Source: Blasia pusilla
Lineage: Eukaryota; Marchantiophyta; Marchantiopsida; Blasiales
Assembly: GCA_050084515.1 (NCBI GenBank)
Contig: CM114275.1
Span: 7,688,001-7,752,000, forward strand
DNA length: 64,000 nucleotides
Direction: 5' to 3'
The number at the start of each line of letters is the position of its first letter. Positions within the stretch are counted from its first letter, which is position 1. Positions 22,867-34,269 of the stretch are shown here, piece by piece. The notes below the pieces were generated by a model. That model saw nothing but the letters and a program-made list of their open reading frames with translations, was not told the DNA's origin and searched no databases. Made by a program: the position numbers and the translations under genes.

Positions 22867-25211
22867 CTATATCATCGTTTGTAGATAATCATCCAATGCT
22901 TGCCTATCAATAGGATCTAATACATAGATACGTTCAAGCCCTTGATTCATAATTAATGTTACATTCGATATTACCATTTCAATATCAATCCATTGCAAAT
23001 CAGTTGTGTCATATGTGAATTGAGATTTGTTGTTAATTGTGGGTTTATACCAATTAAACAACAATTGACATACCCAACTTGTTTGACCAATAGCACGTAC
23101 ATACCTGTCTTACAAATCAATAGGAGCTCGATGCTTGCTCCATTGTGTACCAAACTTTCGTTGGATCATAACAATCCGGCCTAACCATAACTCTTTTCGT
23201 ATTGTTGGGCCATCTGCCATCTCCATTCCTTTCCTTATCCCTCTCCCTCGCTTCTTCCCTCTTTTTGCCCTAGCTGATCTTCTTGAAGGACATGAGTCAT
23301 CTGTTGTCTCAAAAGCAACTGCACAATTTGAACCAACATCAACCCAATATGTAGTAGAGCCCTCTTCACATTCCTTTCTCTTACCAATACTGTAATACAA
23401 AACTTGCTTCACTCTTGTGAGCCTATCCTTTGACAAGAGCGGATTGCCTACTAATTGACTTACCAGAGTAGATTTGTAAAGAATCTTACCCTCACATGTC
23501 ACGGTTGGATTGACTTTTTGAGAACCACTCACATTAGTTAGATCTGACACCATAGATGCTAGAATATGTCTCACTTCATGGCCTAAAGTTTCAAGCTCTC
23601 TAGATGCATCAATTTCAAAGTTCTCTACATCATCCATGAGACATGTATTTTGAATCACAACACCAAAATTAGTGTCTTCCTCCATCATCCATTCATCTGT
23701 ACGATTCAGATCATCCTATGGGTCATCCCATTCATGAAAGTCCCTTCGGACATGGCCCTACTGTGGTTTATACTACTCTCTCTGCTCCTCATAATTGTCA
23801 ACAACAAGGGCCTCAAGCATAATATTTGTATCAGGCCATGTCTCAGATTCTACTTCCCAAGGAGAGATCCACCACCTCCTTCTTGCTGTAGGCAACGAAC
23901 TTCTTGGAGACATTTATAACATGCACAATAAAACTCTAGCTGCATCCAAACCATCCTTAAGAGCATTGACAACTAACTCATTGGACAATACTAGAGAATA
24001 GTCTAATAGATTAGGTGCACATTCACGATCACCCAAAGGATGAATCTTTCCCCACACATGGTCTTGCTTCTTGTGGGAGCGGCCAACCTTAAGGCCCTCA
24101 AGTCCACACTCCAGATCTGCAAGACAATTCAGGCCAACAACACTATCCAAAAAACTTCCAAATTCATAGCTTCTCTCATGGCCACTCATGCCCCCTACCT
24201 TGCTGAAAAATATCTCACAGCAATCAGAACCCAACAAATGAAATGAAACTTGTAAATAGGGAAATTTGTCTCTAAACGCACAAATTAGCAACATAATGAA
24301 CTGACAAGACATGTTAACATTATGGAAAGCTTGAGTAGATATCATGTTCTTCTCTATGAGAGCTGCAACATTGCCACCAACAGAGTGGTCACCATATGGC
24401 AACCAAAGCTTCCACAAACGAAAAAACCACAAAATTTTTGAGGCTAGAACAACACGGGCCCTTAAATCATGCTTTGGGGAAAAGGACACATCAATGTAAT
24501 CTGCAACAATCTCCAAGTTCAACTGAGTCCCTAAACTTCTCTCATCACGTACGTCTACACGTTCAAACATATTCTGCAAACATGCTTGCACTCTCCTTGC
24601 AGCAATCCGTTGGGGGGCCAGCCCAATTTTTTTATATCTGTCCTATTCACATCATCCCACTTCAAGCCATGTTCATGAATAGGGTAGTGATTATAAATTT
24701 TAGTCACATAAGACAATCCTACATGTTGAGCTCCCAAAACCATTGGGGAAGAAACTCTATCCATGGGATTTATCGATTTCTTTCCATTGTGTGGCTGATC
24801 TTGATCTCCAAATCCATACAAATCACCATTTGGAAGAATTGAGACAGAGTACTACCAACCTTCCCACCCAACTCCATACCTAAGATGAGAGCCATATTTT
24901 CCTCTGTAATCCTCTAACATCAACTTTCTACGATGGGCATTACCATCGCTTCTATGCCCCAAGACAAGGCCAATAGTAGCTCGAAAATGCTCGAACCCAA
25001 TCTACATTGAACTTATTACAAGTTGCAATAACACATAATGCCAATTTGGGCATAGATTTATGTAAAGGATTCACAATGATTACTCTAGCATACTTCTCCT
25101 TTGTGTACTCCCCAAAAGTACTTACAATCATTTCATAGCCCTCATTACCATCCCCAACAAGTACTTCAAGTCCAAATGAGCATTTGTGTTGTTCTTCTGG
25201 CCCACAAAAAC
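22867..25211 (-). pseudogene. ORF2 transposase of outer copy, C-terminal half
   Basis: This continues the protein interrupted at 35,619. Conceptual segments, in order: GFCGPEE and the VNPLHKSMPKLA region (about 25.2-25.0 kb); YGFGDQDQPHNGKKSINP (about 24.8 kb, motif D-x2-H-x2-K); HEHGLKWDDVNRTD; and HLLGSDCCEIFFSKVGGMSGHER (about 24.2 kb, third acidic motif). The Glu/Asp-rich C-terminal region is spread over 23,110-23,688 and 22,867-23,064. Frameshifts near 24.8-24.6 kb and several stops show decay. Function is inferred as DNA transposase of unassigned superfamily. The same blocks occur in the same order in the inner copy, at roughly 60-75 percent identity by eye. Confidence 0.75.
25204..25211. 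repeat. Target-site duplication, left (ACAAAAAC)
   Basis: ACAAAAAC here and at 35,611-35,618 bracket the inner transposon. Removing the insert and one copy restores an uninterrupted minus-strand reading, DTLIG-FCGP, in the outer ORF2. A 9-bp reading (ACAAAAACC) is possible only if one extra G is allowed at the right end. Confidence 0.9.
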
Positions 25212-25584
25212 CTCGGGGGGGACACTCTATGTATACCTCCTACATCACCTACGACGTTTTGGGGTCGGAAACCCCTAACTTATAAGTGAAAATTTTTTTC
25301 CTCCCCCTTACTTACTTTAAAATTGCAAGTTTTAAAAAATTATGATCCCTATATTTTGTTAAGTAAATTTGTGTCCTTCATTTGTTTAGGGGCTTGAAAG
25401 TAAAGATAAGTACCCTTCGCGCGGCGGTCTTGTATTGTTGCACTTGATAATAGGCTATCAAAAGCTTTCAGCAATACCCAAGCCACTGCCAAACATAGTA
25501 TGATATGTAAGGTGGAATTATCTGCATGTTTCCATTGAATCAATATTTAATGCAACTTCCACTTTCCCCATTACTTTGACAGTT

Positions 25585-25643
25585 ATGACGGAGAGGAATT
25601 GAACCTCTGTATGGGCAGGATGCTCATATGGCCACGCCCTCAT
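25585..25643 (-). other. tRNA-like fold downstream of inner ORF2
   Basis: Minus strand: ATGAGGG pairs with CCGTCAT (6 of 7). A middle hairpin is ATGAG/CCCAT with a 7-nt loop. The T-arm-like hairpin is AGAGG-TTCAATT-CCTCT. Compared with 22,689-22,746, two T-arm pairs differ on both sides (A-T to G-C and G-C to A-T), while the loop and the B-box-like GGTTCAATTCC stay identical. This suggests the fold, not just the sequence, is kept. Confidence 0.55.
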
Positions 25644-25716
25644 CCCCCTAATCTATCCCCTCCCAAAACTAGCCTATCATAAACTCAAAAAATGACTTCA
25701 CACTATAACATGCACA

Positions 25717-28700
25717 TTACTTGGCAAAAGACGACACGCTGCGGATGTAATCATTGATCACTCGTAAATCATTGTTATCCAATTCATATATCCTGGATGT
25801 AAGACTTGGTTTCATGGACAAGCTCACATTTGAAATTACCATTTCAATGTCTATATATTGGCCATCATATGCATCATATGTGAACAAGGTGTTGCTCTTA
25901 CCTGTGCGCCGATACCAATTGCACAATATCTCACAAACACTGCATGTCTGTCTATCTTTTGGGACAGGTCGGTCCAAAAGATCAATAGGAGATCTACATC
26001 TACCCCATTAACTACCGTATTTTTGTTTGATGAATAGAATGCGACCTAACCAAAACTCTTTTGTAAGGACTATTCTGTTCTCATCCAAATCTTTTTGTTT
26101 TCTCTTCTTTGACTTACTTGATCTAGTAGAAGGTCCAACTTGTGTAGTAGACTCAAACAAAATAGCTACATCACTTCCAATGTCAACATAACAAGTTGGG
26201 CAATCTAGATTACTTGGTTCTTTTACCTTACCTGTAGTGTAATATGTTTTCTGTGACATCCGTGTTAGACTATCTTTAGAAATGAAAGGATTGCAGGCCC
26301 AATCACTCACCAAAGTGGACTTGTAGTATATTCTGCCTTCAAATGTCATAGTAGGCACAACTTGACAAGGAACTCCATCTGTGCACTCCTGCAGAATTGA
26401 ACTGAATACATGCCTTACCTCATGTCCCAATATTTCTGTCTCTATGGATGGATTGTTATTTGCATCCTCAGCCAAGTCCTCACCAATCACTCTAAACTCA
26501 ACAGAGATTGGTGCATCACTTTCCCAAGCATCAAGACTATTGAAATCCCTCTGCATTGGGTTATCAATTTCTGTTTCATCAACTCTAGACTCATCGGGTG
26601 GGCAAGGACCTACTGTTGGTCTATGTTCAACGAAATCCTCAGAGTCATCACATGCAACTGACTCATTTATAACAGCAGAATCAGGCCACGTCTCTGCCTC
26701 CACATCTTGTGGATGCAACCACCATCGCCTCTGACCTGTAGGCAAAGAGGACCTGGGAGACATACTTAACCTCCTCAATATTGATTTTTCTTCATCCAAA
26801 CCCTCTTTAAGGGCATGAACTACCATCTCATTAGTCTGAATTAATGAATAGTCAAACAGATTAGGAGCATCTTCTCCTATACCTAACGGATGGAGAGTTC
26901 CCCACACGTGATCTTGCTTTGGATGAGACCGGCCAACCTTTAATCCTTCTGGTCCAAATTCCAAGCCAGCCAGTCTATTCAACCCCACTGCACTATCCAA
27001 CAAAGACCCAAAATCATAGTTCCGTTCATGGCCACTCATTCCACCTACCTTGCTGAAGAAGATCTCACAACAATCATATCCTAGGAGATGAAATGGAACT
27101 TGCAAGTATGGATACTTGTCATGGAAAGCACACATTAGTAATACAATAAAATGGCAAGATATGTTGATATCATGGAAAGCTTGCAATGATATCATGTTCT
27201 TCTCTGTCAAAGATCCTACAGTCCCTGTCACAGAATGATCACCATGTCTCAGCCAAAGTCTCTAGAGTCGAAAGAACCACGACACTTTAGATGCCAAAAC
27301 TACACGACTCCTCAAGTCATGCTTACGTGAGAAGAAAATATCAATGTAATTACCACAAACCTCCAAGTATAGTTGGGTCCCTAGGCTTCTGTCATGGCGA
27401 ACATCCATTCTCTCAAACATATCCTGCAAACAAGCTTGCACTCTCTTTGAAGCAATTCGTTGAGGCCCAGCCCAATTTTGCCTATCAGTCCTATTCACAT
27501 CATCACACTTCAAGCCATGCTCGTGAATTTTGTAGTGGTTATAGACATTTGTCACATATTGCAGAGATGCATGTTGATTTCCAAGGACACAAGTAGTTGA
27601 ACATCTATCTAATGGATTAATTGCTTTCTTCCCATTGTGAGGTGCATCTTGGTCTCCAAAGCCATACAGATTGCCATTAGGAAGAATAGAGACAAAATAT
27701 TGCCATCCTTCCCACCCACACTATACCTACGTGCAGTAGAGTTAACACCCCTAAAATCCTCCATCATTAGTTTTCTACGACGAGCATCCCCGTCACTAGC
27801 ATGTCCTAATAACGGTCCGACATTAAGCCGACAATCCTCATCCCACATTTCTTTCAGCTGCACCCATTATTGTCTCACCCACTCTGCAGTGAACTTGTTA
27901 TATGTGGCACTAACACAGATGGCCAATTTAGGCATAGATTCATGAAGAGGATTTACAATGACAACTCTTGCATACATGCCTTTACAATAACCTTGGAAAG
28001 TACTTACAATCTTATGGTAGCCCTCATCACCCTCCCCGACCAGTACTTCCATTCCATATAAACATTGGTGTGCCTCTTTGGGCCCACAAAATCCAATCAG
28101 GGTATCATACTTGGCCTCCCATCTGTCAGCCATGACTCTTTAATATTAGTTTGTATTCACAAGGAAAAAATTGCTCAAAGGCTTATAATTTGTTGTATAG
28201 AATCTCGCTTATAATTTTTTGTATTGAATCTCAAACACTTACCTGGGCCTCTCCTTAATCCTTCTTTCATCCTCTGCAAATATTACAGGGACATCTCCTT
28301 CAATTCCAAGATTTTGCTTTGATGCAGACAAAATTCTGCCAACCTCCATGAATATCTCTTTGCGTAATCCAGCTCTGAAGGGTGGTATTTTGGCTCTATC
28401 TCGCTTCAATGTTTTTAGACTTGGACCACCTAAGTTCTTATGAAAGCAGTGGGCCCCTTGCCTACCACCAAATTGTAGCATTGCTTGGGCTTTGGTTCTC
28501 TTACCGTACCTAAAACCCTTGGCAGCCCTGGTAGATCTCTAGCAACATCTGTCATGAAATCTCATAACCCTTCTTTGCCACCAAATACTCCAGTCCTATG
28601 CCCATTCACTATATTCCTAAGGAATAGTCTCAGATCCTTCCTATCTGTAGCTACCCCTAACAATTCCTCTAGCTTCCTCCGCCTAGTACTCAAGGCAGCT

Positions 28701-30345
28701 ACTTTGGCAGCATACTGTGATAGAAGCCATCGTTGCTTTCTGAATTTGGAAGTTAAATTTGCAACGTGTTCTCTGTGCTCTTTCTTGGTAAGACAATCCA
28801 ACCGTACCCCCCCACTGGTATCTCTGGCTCCTCTTGGCACTAAAGCTTCTGCTTCCCTGTGCACCCGACCACGGAAATCATCCATTCGCTTTACTGACTC
28901 ACATTTACTACACGTTAGGTTCATAAACCCGCCACCATTGTAAGACAACCTTTCACATTGCTTATGTCTAAAACAACCATGAATGGTCACTATAGACTCT
29001 AGAGTAGGATTGTAAACCTGTACACAACAGGTTAACTCACAATCCCACAAAGCCCTCCCTCTTGATCATCAAGAACATCCTTGACATCCATTCGATCTCC
29101 TCTCCACTTTACCATTTCATCCCACAATCCCCAACAAAGCAAACTTAGTCCTGGATCTATTGCTGGATCTGACCCACCTTTCCCTGGAGAGCTCCCAACG
29201 TTGGACTTATCTTCTGTAAAGAACCTTAGGAGTGATCCCTATGATGGGTGTTGATCCCTAGTATCTACTTTCCTTGGTCTTCCTCTCTTTCCAGACCTCA
29301 ATGCAATCTCCACAGAAGCCTCCTTGACCTTAGAGGCATCCAAGTGATCCCGGCTAACCATGTGTTGTCTCAAATTATGATCCAAATTCAGTTTCTTTGG
29401 GCACATGTCTATATGCAACTTTCCACAGACCCTACACCTGACCTTAAATAGGTATGACATATTGGCATACTGAGGATCTGTGGGAGATGGTGTCACAAAG
29501 AACACCTCCCTATCACCTCCAACATCCTCATTCAATTGGGAGACAATCTCTAGTCCTCTAGAGATGGCCTCACCATGATCAAAATGAGATCTGTGAACAA
29601 CATCACTAGGCTCCATCAATGATGTAGGCAATTTTCTTCTCTTACAAAAACTATCCTTGTGTTTGGGTTAACTAGATGCTTTGTCCTAAAGTGCTAAAGC
29701 AATTTTGATAGCTTTCACATTTTGAATTCTCTGCATTCCCATAGTTCACTCTACACTCCAAACACTCTAGGTGTCCTCGACATCTGTTCCATCATCCCAT
29801 GTCCTCACCCTCCAATTGTGGTCTTTGTATCCATTCTTCTCAACCCACTTCCCTAATCTGATGAACTCATCATTCCAGCATTTTGCAGCTGGATCTGCCA
29901 TCAACATTGACTCAAACCAAGACTGAACAGAACCTTGGTTTGAGATATCCATTGAACCCATCGGATGTGCCTCAATTGCAATATGGTTCTGAGACATAGG
30001 AGTGAACTCGCTCTGATTTCGGCTCTGATGAGACACGGTGGCTGCAGAAGACTGAGAGGACACTTGCGTTGTCTTCCCACAAGGGCCTAGAGGTAATTGT
30101 TGAATGACACCTACTATACTATCCAATTCCATCAAGAGAATAACCTTCTCTGCATTCCGATGCATTCTACCAGGGAGCCTGAAGTCCCAAAAATCAAAAT
30201 CAAATTCCACAATTGCAGAACATTTCAGACGTAAATCTGCTAGTGTCTGCCCATCTAAGTAACCTAAGACACAAATAGGCTCATCATTCTCTCCTTCACC
30301 CCTCTTTTCAACCAATCTGATACTAGCTCTAGTACAGGTCAACAT
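25717..30345 (-). pseudogene. ORF2 of inner copy: AT-hook, Cys/His region, DDE-like transposase
   Basis: Starts ATG at 30,345 (MLTCTRASIRLVEKR). In order: a low-complexity Ser/Gln linker (30.2-29.8 kb); a Cys/His segment VCGKLHIDMC ... HNLRQHMVSRDH (about 29.4 kb); an AT-hook KRGRPRK (about 29.27 kb); a second Cys cluster LTCSKC (about 28.9 kb); a basic coiled region; then an intron (GTAAGT at about 28,249 to CAG at about 28,125). Next come SDGDARRRK (about 27.79 kb), GDQDAPHNGKK (about 27.65 kb) and YDCCEIFFSKVGGM (about 27.06 kb). These three acidic motifs, with D-x2-H-x2-K as the second, look like the D-D-E triad of an RNase-H-fold transposase. An acidic tail ends at 25,717. Stops near 29,239 and 27,262 and frame changes near 29.05 and 27.7 kb break the protein. 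A full protein would be about 1,500 residues. The superfamily could not be named. Confidence 0.78.
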
Positions 30346-30634
30346 TGGAAACTATGGGGATACACACAGGAACCTGTTATACAAACCACAACAGAGAATA
30401 CAACACCACAGATCAGATCCAAAGCAATTCTTTGTGAGAGGTTATAGCATTTTGGACGCCATAGGAGTATACACATTGATGTCACCTCCTTAATTTAAGA
30501 TATTGCGTTTAAAGCCACCACGGGGCAAATATTTTCTTCTAAATCCTCAATCCTAAATCGCAAAACCTAGTGGCCAAACTTGCTAAATCAATTGACGTTA
30601 AAGTGGATCTTGCATCTATTACACGAATATAGGT

Positions 30635-31330
30635 TTAATCCCGAGTAGGTACAGACAGGCCCTCTGGAATTATATGATGACGACAATACACAAGTCGCCA
30701 CTCACAAAAATTCCACCTGCCATTAACATCACAGCCTTTATGCAGGTGTCTCTTGCCTCCTGGGGTTTGATCATAACACCAAGCACGGGGGCATCTACGA
30801 CACTGCACTAAGTCATATATACCCGCCTGATATATCTTGCACGCATCACAATAGTGACGCGAGCAGATGAGTGCATCAGGAGCAACAAGAGGGCTTTGCA
30901 TTGTGTGAGCCTCGAGGTGAGCCTACGAGAGTCCTCCGACAAGCAAGCGGGTCTTCACACATCCCGGGTGATAAAAGGAATAACAATCCGGGTGAGCACA
31001 CTTGATGAGTCGTGTCTCAAACTCAGTATGCCCAACAATACGACCAACCAGCCCACAAGAGAAACAAATGGCTCTGTCATCAACACATAGGTCACATATC
31101 CAAGGTCCACTCCAATTATGATTTCCAGGAAGCACAACAGGGATGCACGTCTTACCCTTGCCACTATCTGGGTTGGTAGGCATGCCACCTCCAATCCAAT
31201 GAAAATGGTGACCACAAGCACCATCACAAAATATAACATCACCTCCCTCATCATAAGAAAAGCAGCATGGGGGATCCATCTGGTGATGCTCAGCATATGA
31301 GTATTGATCTAATAGGGGAACATTCGCCAT
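30635..31330 (-). pseudogene. ORF1 of inner copy: EDM2-like PHD/zinc-finger protein
   Basis: The ATG at 31,330 gives MANVPLLDQYS and about 231 codons, interrupted by one in-frame TAG at 30,923-30,925. Cys/His pattern: CCFSYDEGGDVIFCDGACGHHFH (PHD finger 1), WICDLCVDDRAICFSCG, then CAHPDCYSFYHPGC. After the stop: CSRHYCDACK, CRRCPRAWCYD and YCRHHIIPEGLSVPTRD at the end. This succession of a PHD finger, a C-x2-C pair, a C-HxC-type finger, RRCP and a terminal YC-x-H-H plus TRD is the layout of the extended PHD module of plant ENHANCED DOWNY MILDEW 2. EDM2 reads histone marks and regulates silenced transposons. Here the module is alone in a short ORF of a transposon. The stop indicates decay, unless it is read through. 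About 90 bp upstream, another minus frame (31,617-31,420, TCQHKSDCTCWHSIC) is Cys/His-rich and could be a further piece. Confidence 0.8.
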
Positions 31331-31689
31331 TGTGTATGTGTGTACGCAATTCTTACCCACGGCAGAGAACAGTCACCCACGATGACTCTCTATGATGCGC
31401 AAAAAGGACTAGCAATCCACTAGTTGTCAAATCCAATGGCCTCCAATAGGGCAGTCACTTCCCTATGGTCTCCTTCAATACGCTCTGCACAAATAGAATG
31501 CCAGCATGTGCAATCAGATTTATGCTGACAAGTTTTGATAACACCAAAACTATTCAACACATTCACTAGCCTATATGCACAAACCCGGTTTAGTAACACA
31601 CCATAATTGTTCACCACATTCAGAGCCTACTTGATCACATAAGGCACAGACTAGAGGGAAGTTTCAATCTACATCTACTGAGTATCAAA

Positions 31690-32600
31690 GAAACATTCCC
31701 CAGAGGAATCCCAAAGTTCATCTAATCTCTAGCACAATTCTATGGGATGCCTCAACAATTTGCATTTGCTGCAACTCCAGAAGAGTGCTGGTGTAAGAGA
31801 TACTTGCACCCAAGGTGTAAGAGAGGAAGATCATATTGAAAATGGTCAGCCTATGAAGGTGTACAAAGGAGAAGTGCAACCAAGCAAGTTATAGAGGAAC
31901 ATGAGTCCACAGAGGGAGTGATCAAGGAGATCTCAGAGCAAAGGAGATCTGGAAAAATTTCCAAACCTGTAGAAAGGTTGGGGATAAATGAATCTCATGC
32001 TATTGAAGAAGGAGTTGTAGAGCCCAACTCTTTGAGTGAGGCTATGAGCAGGAATGATTCAAACAAGCAGTGGGAGGGGTGTGGCGAGAAGAAAAGGTCT
32101 CATTAGAGAAAAATGAGACATGGGAGTTTGTAGATTTTCCACATGGTAGAAAGACCATTGGTTGGTGTCAGAGCAGATTTAGCATACCCAGTTGGTGTCT
32201 TAGCCAGGTACACCAGAAAACCTACAATAGAACATTGGAAATGTCTGAAGAGAGTATTCAGATATTTTCGTGGCACAACAAGAACATACTTGGAATACAG
32301 GCATCAAGAAAATGGACCAATCTTGGAAGGGTTCTCAGATGCAAGTTGGGGAAATGATACTGATGCAAGAAGATTAACAAGTGGATATGTCTTCTTGTTA
32401 AGTGGGGGGTGATCAGTGGAGCAAGTAAGAAACAAAGAACTATTGCACTCTCTACAAGCGAGGCGAGTACATGGCGCTTTTCTTGCTCGAGAAGGTGATA
32501 TGTTGTTGAGCTTATTGAATGATCTTGGATATGAACAGATGATTCCTACATTCATTCATTCTTTCTCTCTCTTCACAAACCCAAAGTCGCCATTACACTT
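31690..32600 (+). pseudogene. Decayed Ty1/Copia pol fragment with internal deletion
   Basis: 31,918-32,110 encodes the linker before reverse transcriptase (EPNSLSEAM), followed in another frame by the RT start SLEKNETWEFVDFP (about 32,100-32,150). The sequence then jumps to the region after the RT catalytic core: VRADLAYPVGVLARYTRKPT, HWKCLKRVFRYFRGTTRTYLEY, FSDASWGNDTDARRLTSGYVFLLSGG (32,150-32,410, RNase H start), then degraded frames to about 32,600. Most of the palm, including the YVDD box, is missing, and frames shift. This is an old Copia remnant on the strand opposite to the host transposon's genes, carried inside the inner copy. Confidence 0.85.
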
Positions 32601-34260
32601 TGGTAAGGACTTTGCTCTCTCAAGAGAGCGGCGAGGTGCAAATAGGATTTTCGAACGGTGATGATAACGGACAGATCGGGAAAATCACTTATCAAGCTGG
32701 ACAAGTGGTACACTACAGAGTAACAGTGAAAGTCAGCCTAGTTATCTCAGCACTCCTAAAATTGGACCGGTCCAGTTTCCCATCAGTAAGCCATTTTTAC
32801 GCGCAGTGACCTATTAGTTACATTTCCGTGGATGTTCAGAACATCTAACAGATCGTCTGCACGTTCATGGCGGCAACATCACCAAAGCTACCAAAGCGAA
32901 TGGTACTGATGGTGTAGAACTTCAAATAGTAATGCAGATATGTACCTACAACTGAAGTTTCACCGGCAAACGGTCTCATCTAGTTGATAGGACTTGTGCC
33001 CGAAGATGAGTGACGTCTAAATTCCGACAGCGGCAAGAATGAAAAGAGCAGTATCAATGACTTCCCAGAAAAATGGTAGTTCATCTTTGGGCATGTAAAG
33101 GTGGTGGTGCAAAAGGCGGAGCGTACGCGAGAAGTTTGGTGCAGGAGATCTCAAATTTCTCCACCTCAGCTACCGGAGGAACCAGTTCCTATTCTCCATG
33201 AGTGGCCGACAGTCAACTGTACATCGTTCAGTGGAGAGATAATTTCAGATTGCGTGGCCATTTCTCTCGGGAGCATTCTTTCGAGGGAAAGCAGGGCAAC
33301 TGGCCGTTCCAAAATTCTGGTTGATGATCCAACCGTCTTACTATCGGCAGTAGTGGACTAAGAATTGCTGTAGTGGACTAAGATTAGAAAAGACCACCTC
33401 TCGAATGCCACAGGAGACGAATTATCCTCTCTTGTCAAGGATAAGATGTGGAAAAGATATCTGCATCAAAGGTGTGTTGGACTAGATTGGATCGAACCGA
33501 CCTAGCTCTATTTGACTTGACGCATTTAATTTGTCCTGAGCGACGGTGGCACAAGCAACGGAGAAATGTCTCCTCAATCGACCATATCAAAACAAAATAG
33601 AGTGTAAACGATGAGCACGAATACGAGCCACACCCACCTGATTGCGGTTTGTTGCAAATCTCAGAGCTTGGCTTTACTTCCTCATCAAGGATTCTGCTAG
33701 AATGTTTCTTCTCCTTCTCTGAGTGATTGGCACTTACGTAGAGCTCTACTGAGACAACATTGGAAACGTAAATGTGAGTTGAGCACTCTCTAGCACCATT
33801 TCCAAATCAAAATCAGCGGGCCCCAAAAGCTTGATGCAGGGAGCAATGTTGAAGCTTACCAGGTGAGAGTATGGAGCTGCGCTCATGCAAAACCGTTGCC
33901 TTGCAAAAAAATTCATTGAGCACCTTCAACTCAACCGGAACACTGGAGAGAGAGATTTCAACAGCGCAAGGCAAAGCACATCTCCAAACTGAAGGACAAG
34001 AGAGTGAGAAATTTCAGCCGCACGAAGCAAAGAGAGCTCCAAACAAGGCTCCAAATCGTGGCCGCATCCCACGTTAGAACGAGAGACTAGATTCAAATGA
34101 GGCTCCAAAGCGCGGCCGCACTATGCGACTAGAACGACCCAATAGATCCGTTTGATCTACGGCTTGGATGTGTCGGGAAGAAAAAAAGAAGAGTACTTAA
34201 CATTTCAAAGCGGGAATTTTGAACTAAAAAAACCTACAAATCCCAATGTTCCATAGCCAC
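32601..34260. other. Anonymous cargo sequence of inner transposon
   Basis: More balanced base composition than the flanks. 33,101-33,361 is open on both strands (minus includes LERPVALLSLERMLPREMA), which could be a captured plant gene fragment. No family is recognisable and no splice sites are clear. Elsewhere nothing was found. Confidence 0.35.
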
Positions 34261-34269
34261 ATACCTTGC

